13,974 nucleotides of DNA from Rikenellaceae bacterium (GTDB lineage Bacteria > Bacteroidota > Bacteroidia > Bacteroidales > UBA932): the NCBI GenBank assembly GCA_900771005.1, contig CAAGMI010000322.1, positions 1 to 13,974 of the forward strand. Reading direction: 5' to 3'. The translations under genes and the position numbers were made by a program. How positions within the stretch are numbered: position 1 is the stretch's first letter; every line of letters starts with the position of its first letter. The notes below the pieces were generated by a model. The model did no database searches and was not told the DNA's origin. It worked only from the letters and a program-made list of their open reading frames with translations. Positions 7,811 through 13,863 of the stretch are shown here, one piece after another.

Positions 7811-7838
7811 TTGGTTGCGCACTTGGTATATACCTTTG
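7811..7838 (+). promoter_or_regulatory. Promoter-like site before the structured leader
   Basis: TACCTTTG at 7831-7838 is a perfect TAnnTTTG element. TTGG at 7811-7814 could be the upstream element, but the 16-base spacing is shorter than the usual 19-21. Transcription would begin at about 7843, just before the hairpin stem. Confidence 0.45.
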
Positions 7839-7842
7839 CATT

Positions 7843-7922
7843 CAGAAAGGCCCAAGGGCGGCTTACTTCGACAAGTTTTTCGCTTATAGAAATATACCGG
7901 TTCAGCCGCCCGATTGCCTTCT
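7843..7922 (+). ncRNA. Candidate structured leader or small RNA (two-tier GC-rich hairpin)
   Basis: Outer stem AAGGC (7847-7851) pairs with GCCTT (7916-7920); after a symmetric 4 x 4 internal loop, GGGCGGCT (7856-7863) pairs with AGCCGCCC (7904-7911), enclosing about 40 bases. The predicted RNA would start at the TACCTTTG promoter, so its ends coincide with the fold. It is not a tRNA, and I recognise no known riboswitch. It lies 35 bases before the Sel1 gene and about 700 bases before RtcB. No clear terminator follows, so it may be the 5' leader of the Sel1-RtcB transcript. Confidence 0.4.
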
Positions 7923-7955
7923 ATTTAAGAGAAAATACACAAAATCAGTTATGTC

Positions 7956-8570
7956 ATGAAGTATAAAGACAAACCACAAGCACAAAAACAGAAAAAACAT
8001 GATTTTTTCGACTCGGATAGATATTGGAGGCTATATTACGCTGCGATAGATGAAGACAATATGTATTCAGCAGAAGAAATTGAGGATGCACAAATCGAAT
8101 TGGCAGACCGCTATTTGGCGGCAGGGGATATAGACAATGCCTGTGAGTACTACGGAATGGCCGCCGAACACAATGTACTTGCAGCCTGTAAAATGGCGAG
8201 TCTGTTTGAAGATAGAATAGCAAAGAGCGAAAATCGACATCTTAATTTCGATGATCCGATTAAAGGGTATTATTGCATGGCGGCTATTGCTTATGAAGAT
8301 ATCATTGATACGATGTCTCCCAGAGAAAATCAACAATACATTAAGGAATTGCCATCCGGTGCCGAAAAGTATATGAATGCGGTGTTATTCAAACATTTCC
8401 CCGAGTTGGGCATTCCAGATGCTGACGCAGAATATGATATATCAGATTATCTAGATGAGTTCGGAAAGAATGGAGGTGATGAATGGCTTAAACGTGCTGC
8501 AGAGCATGGCAGCATTGACGCGATTGAGTACTTAAAATTTTGCGACGAATATAGGAGGAAGAACGGCTGA
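7956..8570 (+). CDS. Sel1-repeat (TPR-like) protein
   Basis: A 204-residue protein without signal peptide or membrane segment, acidic apart from a basic first 15 residues. Residues about 44-86 (ELADRYLAAGDIDNACEYYGMAAEHNVLAACKMASLFED, quoted in part) form one helical repeat pair of Sel1 type: 'A...Y..AA.....A...MA'. Residues about 172-196 (WLKRAAEHGSIDAIEYL) form another. The middle carries less regular helices. Such solenoids act as protein-binding scaffolds; the partner is unknown. It lies after a structured leader and 46 bases before RtcB in the same direction, so it may be expressed together with it. ATG 7956 is the only sensible start. Confidence 0.7.
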   Translation: MKYKDKPQAQKQKKHDFFDSDRYWRLYYAAIDEDNMYSAEEIEDAQIELADRYLAAGDIDNACEYYGMAAEHNVLAACKMASLFEDRIAKSENRHLNFDDPIKGYYCMAAIAYEDIIDTMSPRENQQYIKELPSGAEKYMNAVLFKHFPELGIPDADAEYDISDYLDEFGKNGGDEWLKRAAEHGSIDAIEYLKFCDEYRRKNG

Positions 8571-8616
8571 AATCGAAACTTGAACTGGTCCGCGAAAAAA
8601 TTATTTGATAGTTATT

Positions 8617-9792
8617 ATGCAAGAACTCAAGATTAACGATACTATTGTAAAGATTTGGGCGAGGAGCGTTGAACCAACGGCATTCGAGCAGATTATGAAC
8701 ATCGCCTCGCTGCCTTTCGTCTTCCATCACCTGGCGTTTATGCCAGACGTGCATGGAGGATCCGGAATGACTATCGGAGGCGTACTTGCAACCCGGGAAG
8801 TCGTCATTCCGAATGCCGTAGGTGTGGATATCGGCTGTGGAATGTGCGCTGTCAAGACAAACGTCAGGGTTGAATTCCTTTCGGAGCGGGTGTTGCGTGA
8901 TAGTATAATCCGTACAATCCGGGAGCGCATCCCTGTAGGGATGTGCCATCAGAGCACAGAGCAGGATAAATTACTTATGCCTCAGGGCTTCGATCTTGAC
9001 TCCCTGAAAGTGGTGTCGCAGCAGTACAAATCCGCCCTTGTTCAGTTGGGAACCCTTGGAGGTGGCAATCACTTCATCGAATTCCAAAAAGACAAGGAAG
9101 GATGGCTGTGGGTTATGATGCACTCCGGTTCACGTAATCTCGGGCTTCAGGTCGGGGAATACTACAACGCCGTTGCTCAGAAGATGAACAAAACGTGGTT
9201 CTCGAAGGTGGATTCTGAAGCAAAACTTGCCTTCCTTCCTATCGGCACAGATGAATTCAAGCAATACTGGGCAGAGATGGAATATTGCATACAGTTCGCC
9301 TACGCCAATCGTTCGCTAATGATGAACCGAATCTGCGAAGTCATCAAGGACTTTGTGCCGGATGCAGAATTTGAACCTATGATAAACATCGCGCACAACT
9401 ATGCGGCGTGGGAAAACCATTTCGGAGAGAATGTTATTGTTCACCGTAAGGGAGCCACCCGTGCCCGCCGGGGTGAACAAGGCATCATCCCGGGATCCCA
9501 AGGAACGAAATCATATATCACCGAGGGCCTTGGCAATCCCGAATCATTTATGTCCTGCTCGCACGGAGCCGGAAGGGCTATGTCCAGGTCGGAAGCCGTA
9601 CGTACGCTCGACCTCGACGCTGAGCGGGCACGAATGGATGCAAAGGGAATCATCCATTCTATGGAAAACAGGAGAGACTTGGAGGAAGCGGCTTCGGCAT
9701 ACAAGGACATCGACGAGGTTATGGCCAGTCAATCAGACCTCACCTCAATCGTGACTCCGTTGGAACCGATTGCGGTCATAAAGGGAGCCTAG
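8617..9792 (+). CDS. rtcB: RtcB-family RNA ligase
   Basis: From ATG 8617 the product is 391 residues, the short RtcB form. RtcB joins RNA ends bearing 2',3'-cyclic phosphate or 3'-phosphate to 5'-hydroxyl ends, using GTP and manganese, through a ligase-histidine-GMP intermediate. All expected residues are visible: Asp71 and Cys74 in VGVDIGCGM, Asn151, His152 and Glu155 in GGGNHFIEF, His169 in MHSGSRN, His260 in IAHNYAAWENH, and the guanylated His316 in CSHGAGRAMSR. The GTP-side segment HRKGATRARRGEQGIIPGSQ is also present. An upstream TTG at 8605 is open but less likely. No RtcA or archease is next to it in the window. Its tie to the WYL operon upstream is by position only. Confidence 0.93.
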   Translation: MQELKINDTIVKIWARSVEPTAFEQIMNIASLPFVFHHLAFMPDVHGGSGMTIGGVLATREVVIPNAVGVDIGCGMCAVKTNVRVEFLSERVLRDSIIRTIRERIPVGMCHQSTEQDKLLMPQGFDLDSLKVVSQQYKSALVQLGTLGGGNHFIEFQKDKEGWLWVMMHSGSRNLGLQVGEYYNAVAQKMNKTWFSKVDSEAKLAFLPIGTDEFKQYWAEMEYCIQFAYANRSLMMNRICEVIKDFVPDAEFEPMINIAHNYAAWENHFGENVIVHRKGATRARRGEQGIIPGSQGTKSYITEGLGNPESFMSCSHGAGRAMSRSEAVRTLDLDAERARMDAKGIIHSMENRRDLEEAASAYKDIDEVMASQSDLTSIVTPLEPIAVIKGA

Positions 9793-9844
9793 TTGCAATG
9801 AATGTAATCACACTAAATCATTTATAAAAATAACTGTAGAAGAA

Positions 9845-10270
9845 ATGAGCACATTTAATGTTTAGCATTTTCTGGTTGGACAGAGATTCGGGTACGAATA
9901 CGCTTTGATCGAAATTCGCAATGGCAAAAAAAAGGGCCATTGGATATGGTATGTCTTTCCGCAATTGAAAGGTCTTGGAGAAAGTCCGAATTCCGAGTAC
10001 TATGGTATATCCGGGGCAGAAGAGGCAAGAATCTTTTTGGAGCATCCGGTGTTGGGGAGCCGGTTAAGAGAAATTACTGAAGAATTGCTGGCTTGTGAAA
10101 ATTAAACTGCCGATGAAATATTATCTCCAATCGATGCAATGAAGGTGCGTTTCTGTATGACATTGTTCGATTTGGTAAGTCCAGACGATATATTCCGGAA
10201 GGTTCTTGAAAAATACTATGGTGGGCTAAGAGACTCCTTATCTCTTAACATGGTCGATATAATCAACTAA
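9845..10270 (+). pseudogene. DUF1810 gene broken by two in-frame stops
   Basis: One frame from ATG 9845 to TAA 10270 (141 residues plus stop) aligns end to end with the intact DUF1810 protein at 5510-5944: GHWIWYVFPQLKGLG, SEYYGISGAEEARIFLEHP, SRLREITEELL, AMKVRFCMTLFDLVSPDDIF and VLEKYYGG. It is interrupted by TAG at 9863-9865 and TAA at 10103-10105, with no frameshift. Both stops are one C-to-T change from a glutamine codon (CAG, CAA). The longest unbroken piece could start at TTG 9905 and give 66 residues, lacking the C-terminal third. Synonymous sites differ widely from the 5510 copy, so this is an old paralogue or a separate import, not a recent duplication. Confidence 0.85.
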
Positions 10271-10282
10271 AGAAAACAAGAA

Positions 10283-10918
10283 ATGAGGTTACGCTGCTTA
10301 TTATTAAGATTCAAAAAAAGATTTAGGGCTTGTGAGCCTGTCGATTTGGGCCTGAGCGTCAAATGGGCCACCTGTAACGTTGGGGCCACAAGACCTTCAG
10401 AGTATGGCGATTATTTCGCCTGGGGAGAAACAAGGCCCAAGAGAAGTTACTATGACGCCAACCTTAAGTATTGTCTTGACAAACGTGGGGATTTGTTTCC
10501 CAGAGGTTTCTCCAAATATGTTGCAGATGCAGAATTCGGCAAACCCGACAATCGGACAAGGCTGGAGTTGAGAGACGATGCCGCAAACGCCAACTGGGGT
10601 GGAAAATGGAGAATGCCGACAGCGGAAGAACTGAAAGAACTGAAGGAGCAATGTGATTGGAGGTGGACTTATTGGGGCTATAACGAAGGTTATGAGGTCA
10701 CCAGCAAAATCAACGGCAACAGTATCTTCCTTCCCGCCGGGGGCTATCGCATCGGCACCGACATAAAGTACGTCGGGGCAGAAGGTGCTTTCTGGTCTTC
10801 AACGCTTTACGAAGAATTTTCAGATTATGCGTTCTTTTTGTCGTTCAACGGCGACGATGTCGATTTGGATTTCTTTGGCCGTAGCATCGGACGGTCTGTC
10901 CGACCCGTTACAGAATAA
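10283..10918 (+). CDS. FISUMP-domain protein without export signal
   Basis: A 211-residue protein that is almost entirely one FISUMP/DUF1566-like domain: PVDLGLSVKWATCNVGATRP, then GDYFAWGETRPK, FSKYVADAEFG, NWGGKWRMPTAEELKELKEQC, GYEVTSKINGNSIFLPAGGY, FWSSTLYE and the closing SVRPVTE. The first 18 residues (MRLRCLLLRFKKRFRACE) are basic, with no hydrophobic run long enough for a signal peptide and no lipobox. Relatives in Bacteroidales are normally secreted or lipid-anchored, so the leader may have been lost. It starts 12 bases after the DUF1810 pseudogene and ends 19 bases before the next family member, probably in one transcript. Function unknown; a lectin-like binding fold is possible. 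Confidence 0.75.
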   Translation: MRLRCLLLRFKKRFRACEPVDLGLSVKWATCNVGATRPSEYGDYFAWGETRPKRSYYDANLKYCLDKRGDLFPRGFSKYVADAEFGKPDNRTRLELRDDAANANWGGKWRMPTAEELKELKEQCDWRWTYWGYNEGYEVTSKINGNSIFLPAGGYRIGTDIKYVGAEGAFWSSTLYEEFSDYAFFLSFNGDDVDLDFFGRSIGRSVRPVTE

Positions 10919-10937
10919 TATAAACACTGATTAACAA

Positions 10938-11681
10938 ATGAAAAATAAACTTTCACTTCTTTCCATTGCAGTTCAGAAAATCAGACTGCTGGCATCTTAC
11001 TGCAAGAAAAATATGCTCAAAGGAGTACTTCCCGGCGAGTTTAGTGTAAGCGACACCAAGAGGATTCACTTCTCGAAGGGCAACCTGTACTTCAATGGCA
11101 GCGAATTTGTCTTTGAAGCAAAGCAATATGAATCCCACGGATACGATTCCGGAAGCAACATCTGGGGCCTCTTCGGATGGTCAACCGGTTCGACAAATTA
11201 TGGAATGAGCACATCCACATCCAGAAGCGATTATTCCGGAGAGTTCAATGATTGGGGCAAGACAATAGGTGATGGCAAGACCTGGCGTACGCTTTCCCAG
11301 GCTGAGTTGATATACCTGATAAACAATAATGGTGAAGAAAATGTCAGGAAAGGGAAATTCAAATATGGTGTCAGGGTATGTGAGAAGGCCAATTGCCTGA
11401 TTCTGGCACCGGATGATTTCGAAGGGGTCATTGCAGAATCATACGATGCAGCAGCTTGGAAAGTTGCCGAGTCTGAAGGTCTCGTCTGTCTTCCCGCTGC
11501 GGGCTACCGTACCGGTAACTCTATGGCACTTACCAACGGCGGTGGTCTCTATTGGTCTTCTTCTGCTCACGATGAGGACCTCGCGTATCACCTGGGCTTC
11601 ATTGACTATGGTGTCTTCCCTGGAAACCCGACTGCCCGCGACGGTGGCTTGAGTGTCCGGCTCATTACAGAATGTCAGTGA
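10938..11681 (+). CDS. FISUMP-like protein with an eroded lipoprotein leader
   Basis: A 247-residue protein whose body (GEFSVSDTKRIHFSKGNLYF ... WRTLSQAELIYL ... GLVCLPAAGYRTGNS ... GLYWSSSAHDEDLAYHLGF ... LSVRLITE) matches the second head domain of the lipoprotein at 545-3502 (GVFKVSDTKKVYFSQGNL, YWSSTAYDSSQAWYL). Its first residues, MKNKLSLLSIAVQKIRLLASYC, line up with that lipoprotein's MKKALSLLSLAVLTVGLLGSC, but the hydrophobic core is broken by QKIR and the lipobox is changed from LLGSC to LLASYC. Export as a lipoprotein is therefore doubtful. The coiled coil is absent; the leader joins the head domain almost directly. It looks like an internally deleted descendant or a miniature paralogue. 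Confidence 0.75.
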   Translation: MKNKLSLLSIAVQKIRLLASYCKKNMLKGVLPGEFSVSDTKRIHFSKGNLYFNGSEFVFEAKQYESHGYDSGSNIWGLFGWSTGSTNYGMSTSTSRSDYSGEFNDWGKTIGDGKTWRTLSQAELIYLINNNGEENVRKGKFKYGVRVCEKANCLILAPDDFEGVIAESYDAAAWKVAESEGLVCLPAAGYRTGNSMALTNGGGLYWSSSAHDEDLAYHLGFIDYGVFPGNPTARDGGLSVRLITECQ

Positions 11682-11787
11682 GCGCCGGGAGCATTTTTCT
11701 CAATTAATTTCAAACGAATCATACAGAAACCGATGTCTGATATAAAACATAAAGATATATGACAGAGAAAAAAGGTTTATTAAATGG

Positions 11788-12594
11788 TTGTATGGAGTGT
11801 TTGCCGGAGTTGCCAATCATCCCGCAAAGTCTGTTGTGCCGGACATTTCTCAGGCCGACAGCACCGCCATAGTCGACACTTGTCAAGGTAAGGATGCCTA
11901 TTGCAATGACACGGAGAAAACAGAGGAAGTTCAGCCGGCAGAAGCGGAGCAGGAAGTGCCTCAAACCGCCACGACTGTTTCAGCGGCCACCGGAGTCCAC
12001 GCCGGTCACGAGTATGTAGACTTGGGTCTTAGCGTGAATTGGGCAACCTGCAATGTGGGTGCCACAAGTCCCGAAGACTACGGCGATTACTTCGCGTGGG
12101 GCGAGACGAGTCCGAAGAGCAGCTACAACTGGACGAATCTGAAGTACTGCACTGAGGGTGACGAAATGGGCAATCCTAAATTCTCGAAATACGTCACAGA
12201 CAGTAAATACGGTCCTGTTGACAACAAGGCCGGTCTTGAGTTGAGTGACGATGCAGCAAGGGCCAACTGGGGCGGAGATTGGCGTATACCAACCGTTTAC
12301 GAGTGTAAGGAACTAATAGACAACTGCACATTTATGTGGACTACTCTGAACGGTGAGAACGGTTACAAGGTGACAAGCAAGAGCAACGGCAATTCCATTT
12401 TTCTCCCGGCGGCCGGTTTCCGGTACGGAGAGAATCTTTGGTACGCAGAATCTGAAGGTTACTTCTGGTCGTCTTTCCCCGACGTAAGGGAACGCAACGA
12501 CCAAGAATACTGCCTCTACTTCTATTGGGACATTGTTGACTATAGCATCGGCTGCCGTTTCCGCGGTCAATCAGTGCGTCCCGTTTGCCGGTAA
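11788..12594 (+). CDS. FISUMP-domain protein; likely frameshifted start
   Basis: The open frame from TTG 11788 gives 268 residues. After about 70 residues of low-complexity, acidic, Thr/Ala-rich linker comes one FISUMP domain: YVDLGLSVNWATCNVGATSP, GDYFAWGETSPKSSY, FSKYVTDSKYG, NWGGDWRIPTVYECKEL, NGNSIFLPAAGFRYG, YFWSS and QSVRPVCR. The natural start seems to be ATG 11759, which reads MTEKK and then leaves this frame within six A residues at 11768-11773; one more A would give MTEKKRFIKWLYGVFAGVA fused to the body, a sensible membrane-directed leader. So the gene is either expressed from TTG 11788, needs slippage at the A run, or has been switched off by a one-base loss. Confidence 0.7.
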   Translation: MYGVFAGVANHPAKSVVPDISQADSTAIVDTCQGKDAYCNDTEKTEEVQPAEAEQEVPQTATTVSAATGVHAGHEYVDLGLSVNWATCNVGATSPEDYGDYFAWGETSPKSSYNWTNLKYCTEGDEMGNPKFSKYVTDSKYGPVDNKAGLELSDDAARANWGGDWRIPTVYECKELIDNCTFMWTTLNGENGYKVTSKSNGNSIFLPAAGFRYGENLWYAESEGYFWSSFPDVRERNDQEYCLYFYWDIVDYSIGCRFRGQSVRPVCR

Positions 12595-12728
12595 TTCGGA
12601 TTATACGAATCCTTTGGTTCGACAGGAATAAGATTGTCAGCATAGAAGAACGCGAATACAACTTGAGTCTGGACGACGACCTGCCGGAAGGAGAAAACAA
12701 CAACGGCCTGGCACCGCAGGATTATTAA
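12591..12728 (+). pseudogene. Possible 3' remnant of an unknown gene
   Basis: Directly after the previous stop, a frame without any ATG runs to TAA 12726-12728 and ends with an acidic, hydrophilic tail (REYNLSLDDDLPEGENN, then GLAPQDY). The composition looks like a real protein C-terminus, but the frame has no start and I do not recognise the family. A 120-residue frame on the other strand overlaps it and looks like a shadow. Confidence 0.25.
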
Positions 12729-12742
12729 AAAAACATAACTTT

Positions 12743-12756
12743 ACAGCACGTGCTGT
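12743..12756. promoter_or_regulatory. Perfect 14-bp palindrome, possible operator
   Basis: ACAGCACGTGCTGT is its own reverse complement with no spacer. It lies 42 bases before the start codon at 12798, where an operator would be expected. No regulator for it can be named. Confidence 0.4.
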
Positions 12757-12797
12757 TGAACTGTCAAATTAAATTCGACAATACAAATGAAACGCTT

Positions 12798-13553
12798 ATG
12801 AAACAATTTGTTATTTATTCATTTTTCATATTGGTAGTAGGGATGGGAATGATGTACCTAGCCATTTTTCTATCTGAAAAGGACTGGAGCAACAAAGAAA
12901 AAGAATTAGAGGAATTTTGGGAATTAATGAAAGACCCAGAAATGGAGTCGGATATGGTGGATCTGGGTTTGAGTGTCAAATGGGCTAGATGCAACCTTGG
13001 AGCAAGCACACCGTGGAGCCCTGGTGACATATATACCTGGGGTGATACATTGCTTTGTAAGGAGGAAAAATCTTCCTTTGATCGTTGGGCGGATTACAAA
13101 TGGTGCAATGGCATTAATCCTAGAAAACGGAAAGGAGTGTTGACTAAATACAATACCCGTTCATCTTATGGCAAAGTGGACAATAAGACAGTCCTTGATT
13201 TATGTGATGACGTGGCTCACGTGAAATTGGGTGGTAAGTGGAGAATGCCGACAATAGAGGAGTGGGAAGAGTTAAAGAAAAATTGCAAATGGACCGAGAC
13301 CGTCGATGGATTCAAGGCTACCAGCAAAATACCTGGATACACAGACAAATATATCATTTTGCCCATTGTATCTACTCAAGATCCATACGTGAATCTTGCC
13401 TGCTATTGGTCTTCGTCACTCGATGCGCGCAGGCCATATCAAGCGCGTGCCTTCCATTGCGAAGTGTCTTACAATGAATCCTGGGGGAGGTGGCATGACA
13501 TATGCTACAAGCACCGTCATGAAGCGCTATATGTGCGGCCCGTCTCAGAATAA
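12798..13553 (+). CDS. FISUMP-domain protein with N-terminal membrane anchor
   Basis: From ATG 12798 the product is 251 residues. Residues 1-25 (MKQFVIYSFFILVVGMGMMY and following) form a clear membrane segment without a lipobox cysteine, so a signal anchor or uncleaved signal is likely. A charged helix follows (EKDWSNKEKELEEFWELMKD), then one FISUMP domain: VDLGLSVKWARCNLGAST, GDIYTWGDT, LTKYNTRSSYGKVDNKT, LGGKWRMPTIEEWEELKKNC, GFKATSKIPGYTDKYIILP, CYWSSSL and ALYVRPVSE. A GTG at 12750 would extend the frame through the palindrome and is unlikely. It differs from its neighbours in higher AT content and a more diverged domain, so it may be an older or separately acquired member. Role unknown. 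Confidence 0.8.
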   Translation: MKQFVIYSFFILVVGMGMMYLAIFLSEKDWSNKEKELEEFWELMKDPEMESDMVDLGLSVKWARCNLGASTPWSPGDIYTWGDTLLCKEEKSSFDRWADYKWCNGINPRKRKGVLTKYNTRSSYGKVDNKTVLDLCDDVAHVKLGGKWRMPTIEEWEELKKNCKWTETVDGFKATSKIPGYTDKYIILPIVSTQDPYVNLACYWSSSLDARRPYQARAFHCEVSYNESWGRWHDICYKHRHEALYVRPVSE

Positions 13554-13593
13554 TCGAATTCAGGCCTTGTAACATTAGTGTCAATGAACTTGA

Positions 13594-13620
13594 TGGTTCT
13601 ACCGAACCAACTTTGTTTTT
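13594..13620 (+). terminator. Probable terminator closing the FISUMP gene cluster
   Basis: TGGTTC (13594-13599) pairs with GAACCA (13604-13609) around a 4-base loop, followed by ACTTTG and a T5 run at 13616-13620. The stem is short, so the call is moderate. Confidence 0.5.
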
Positions 13621-13666
13621 ATTGCTAAACTTTATATAATCGACCGGAACTTTTACTGGACACACA

Positions 13667-13798
13667 TTAAAGACACACAGCAAGAAGAATATTGGCTCGA
13701 AGGATAGTCCTTGCCGGCATCTTGCCGGACTTTACAATCTTGGTAAGTTGCTTGCGCTCCGTTGCAGACAAACTTACCTCGTACTTCTGGATAGGCAT
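13667..13798 (-). pseudogene. Truncated IS630-type transposase start
   Basis: On the minus strand, ATG at 13798-13796 opens a 43-residue frame, MPIQKYEVSLSATERKQL, then TKIVKSGKMPARTILRANIL, ending in LAVCL and TAA. This is the characteristic N-terminus of IS630-family transposases (K..V.L...ER..L...V..G..PAR...RA.ILL), which normally continues for about 300 residues through further helix-turn-helix and DDE domains. Here it stops exactly where the family reads 'LLAADE', and nothing of the rest is visible downstream (below 13667). The promoter in front is intact, so a short transcript may still be made. It cannot encode active transposase. Confidence 0.75.
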
Positions 13799-13825
13799 AA
13801 TCGTATCGTGTTGTATGTGACACAA

Positions 13826-13856
13826 CAAAGATACAATTATTTTTGATTTTATGCAA
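13826..13856 (-). promoter_or_regulatory. Bacteroidetes-type promoter of the IS630 remnant
   Basis: Read on the minus strand, TTGC (13856-13853) is followed after 19 bases by TATCTTTG (13833-13826), a perfect TAnnTTTG element at the right spacing. It lies about 28 bases before the remnant's ATG. It is the cleanest promoter in the window and supports the Bacteroidetes assignment. Confidence 0.6.
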
Positions 13857-13863
13857 CATTTAG

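Noticed and set aside
7843..7922. tRNA gene
   Set aside because: The length is right, but there is no 7-bp acceptor stem, anticodon arm or standard T-arm with a 7-base loop; only the two-tier end stem pairs.
4425..9792. CRISPR or CRISPR-ancillary locus (WYL regulator and RtcB can occur near such systems)
   Set aside because: No repeat array and no cas gene are present in the window.
9845..10270. Stop-codon reassignment (TAG/TAA read as glutamine)
   Set aside because: Both internal stops replace probable glutamines, but the intact genes around end normally with TAG, TAA and TGA, so reading through them would extend every gene. A pseudogene is simpler.
12341..12703. 120-residue minus-strand frame opposite the FISUMP gene
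   Set aside because: It overlaps a well-supported coding sequence and its product is Arg/Ser-rich with no recognisable domain, as expected for a shadow frame. The same applies to the other long antisense frames at 1132-1629, 2222-2578 and 8488-8949.
545..13553. Diversity-generating retroelement with the FISUMP proteins as variable targets
   Set aside because: C-terminal YWSS...SVR(P/L)V endings recall lectin-like targets of such elements, but the window has no reverse transcriptase, no Avd-like gene, and no template/variable repeat pair with adenine-directed differences.
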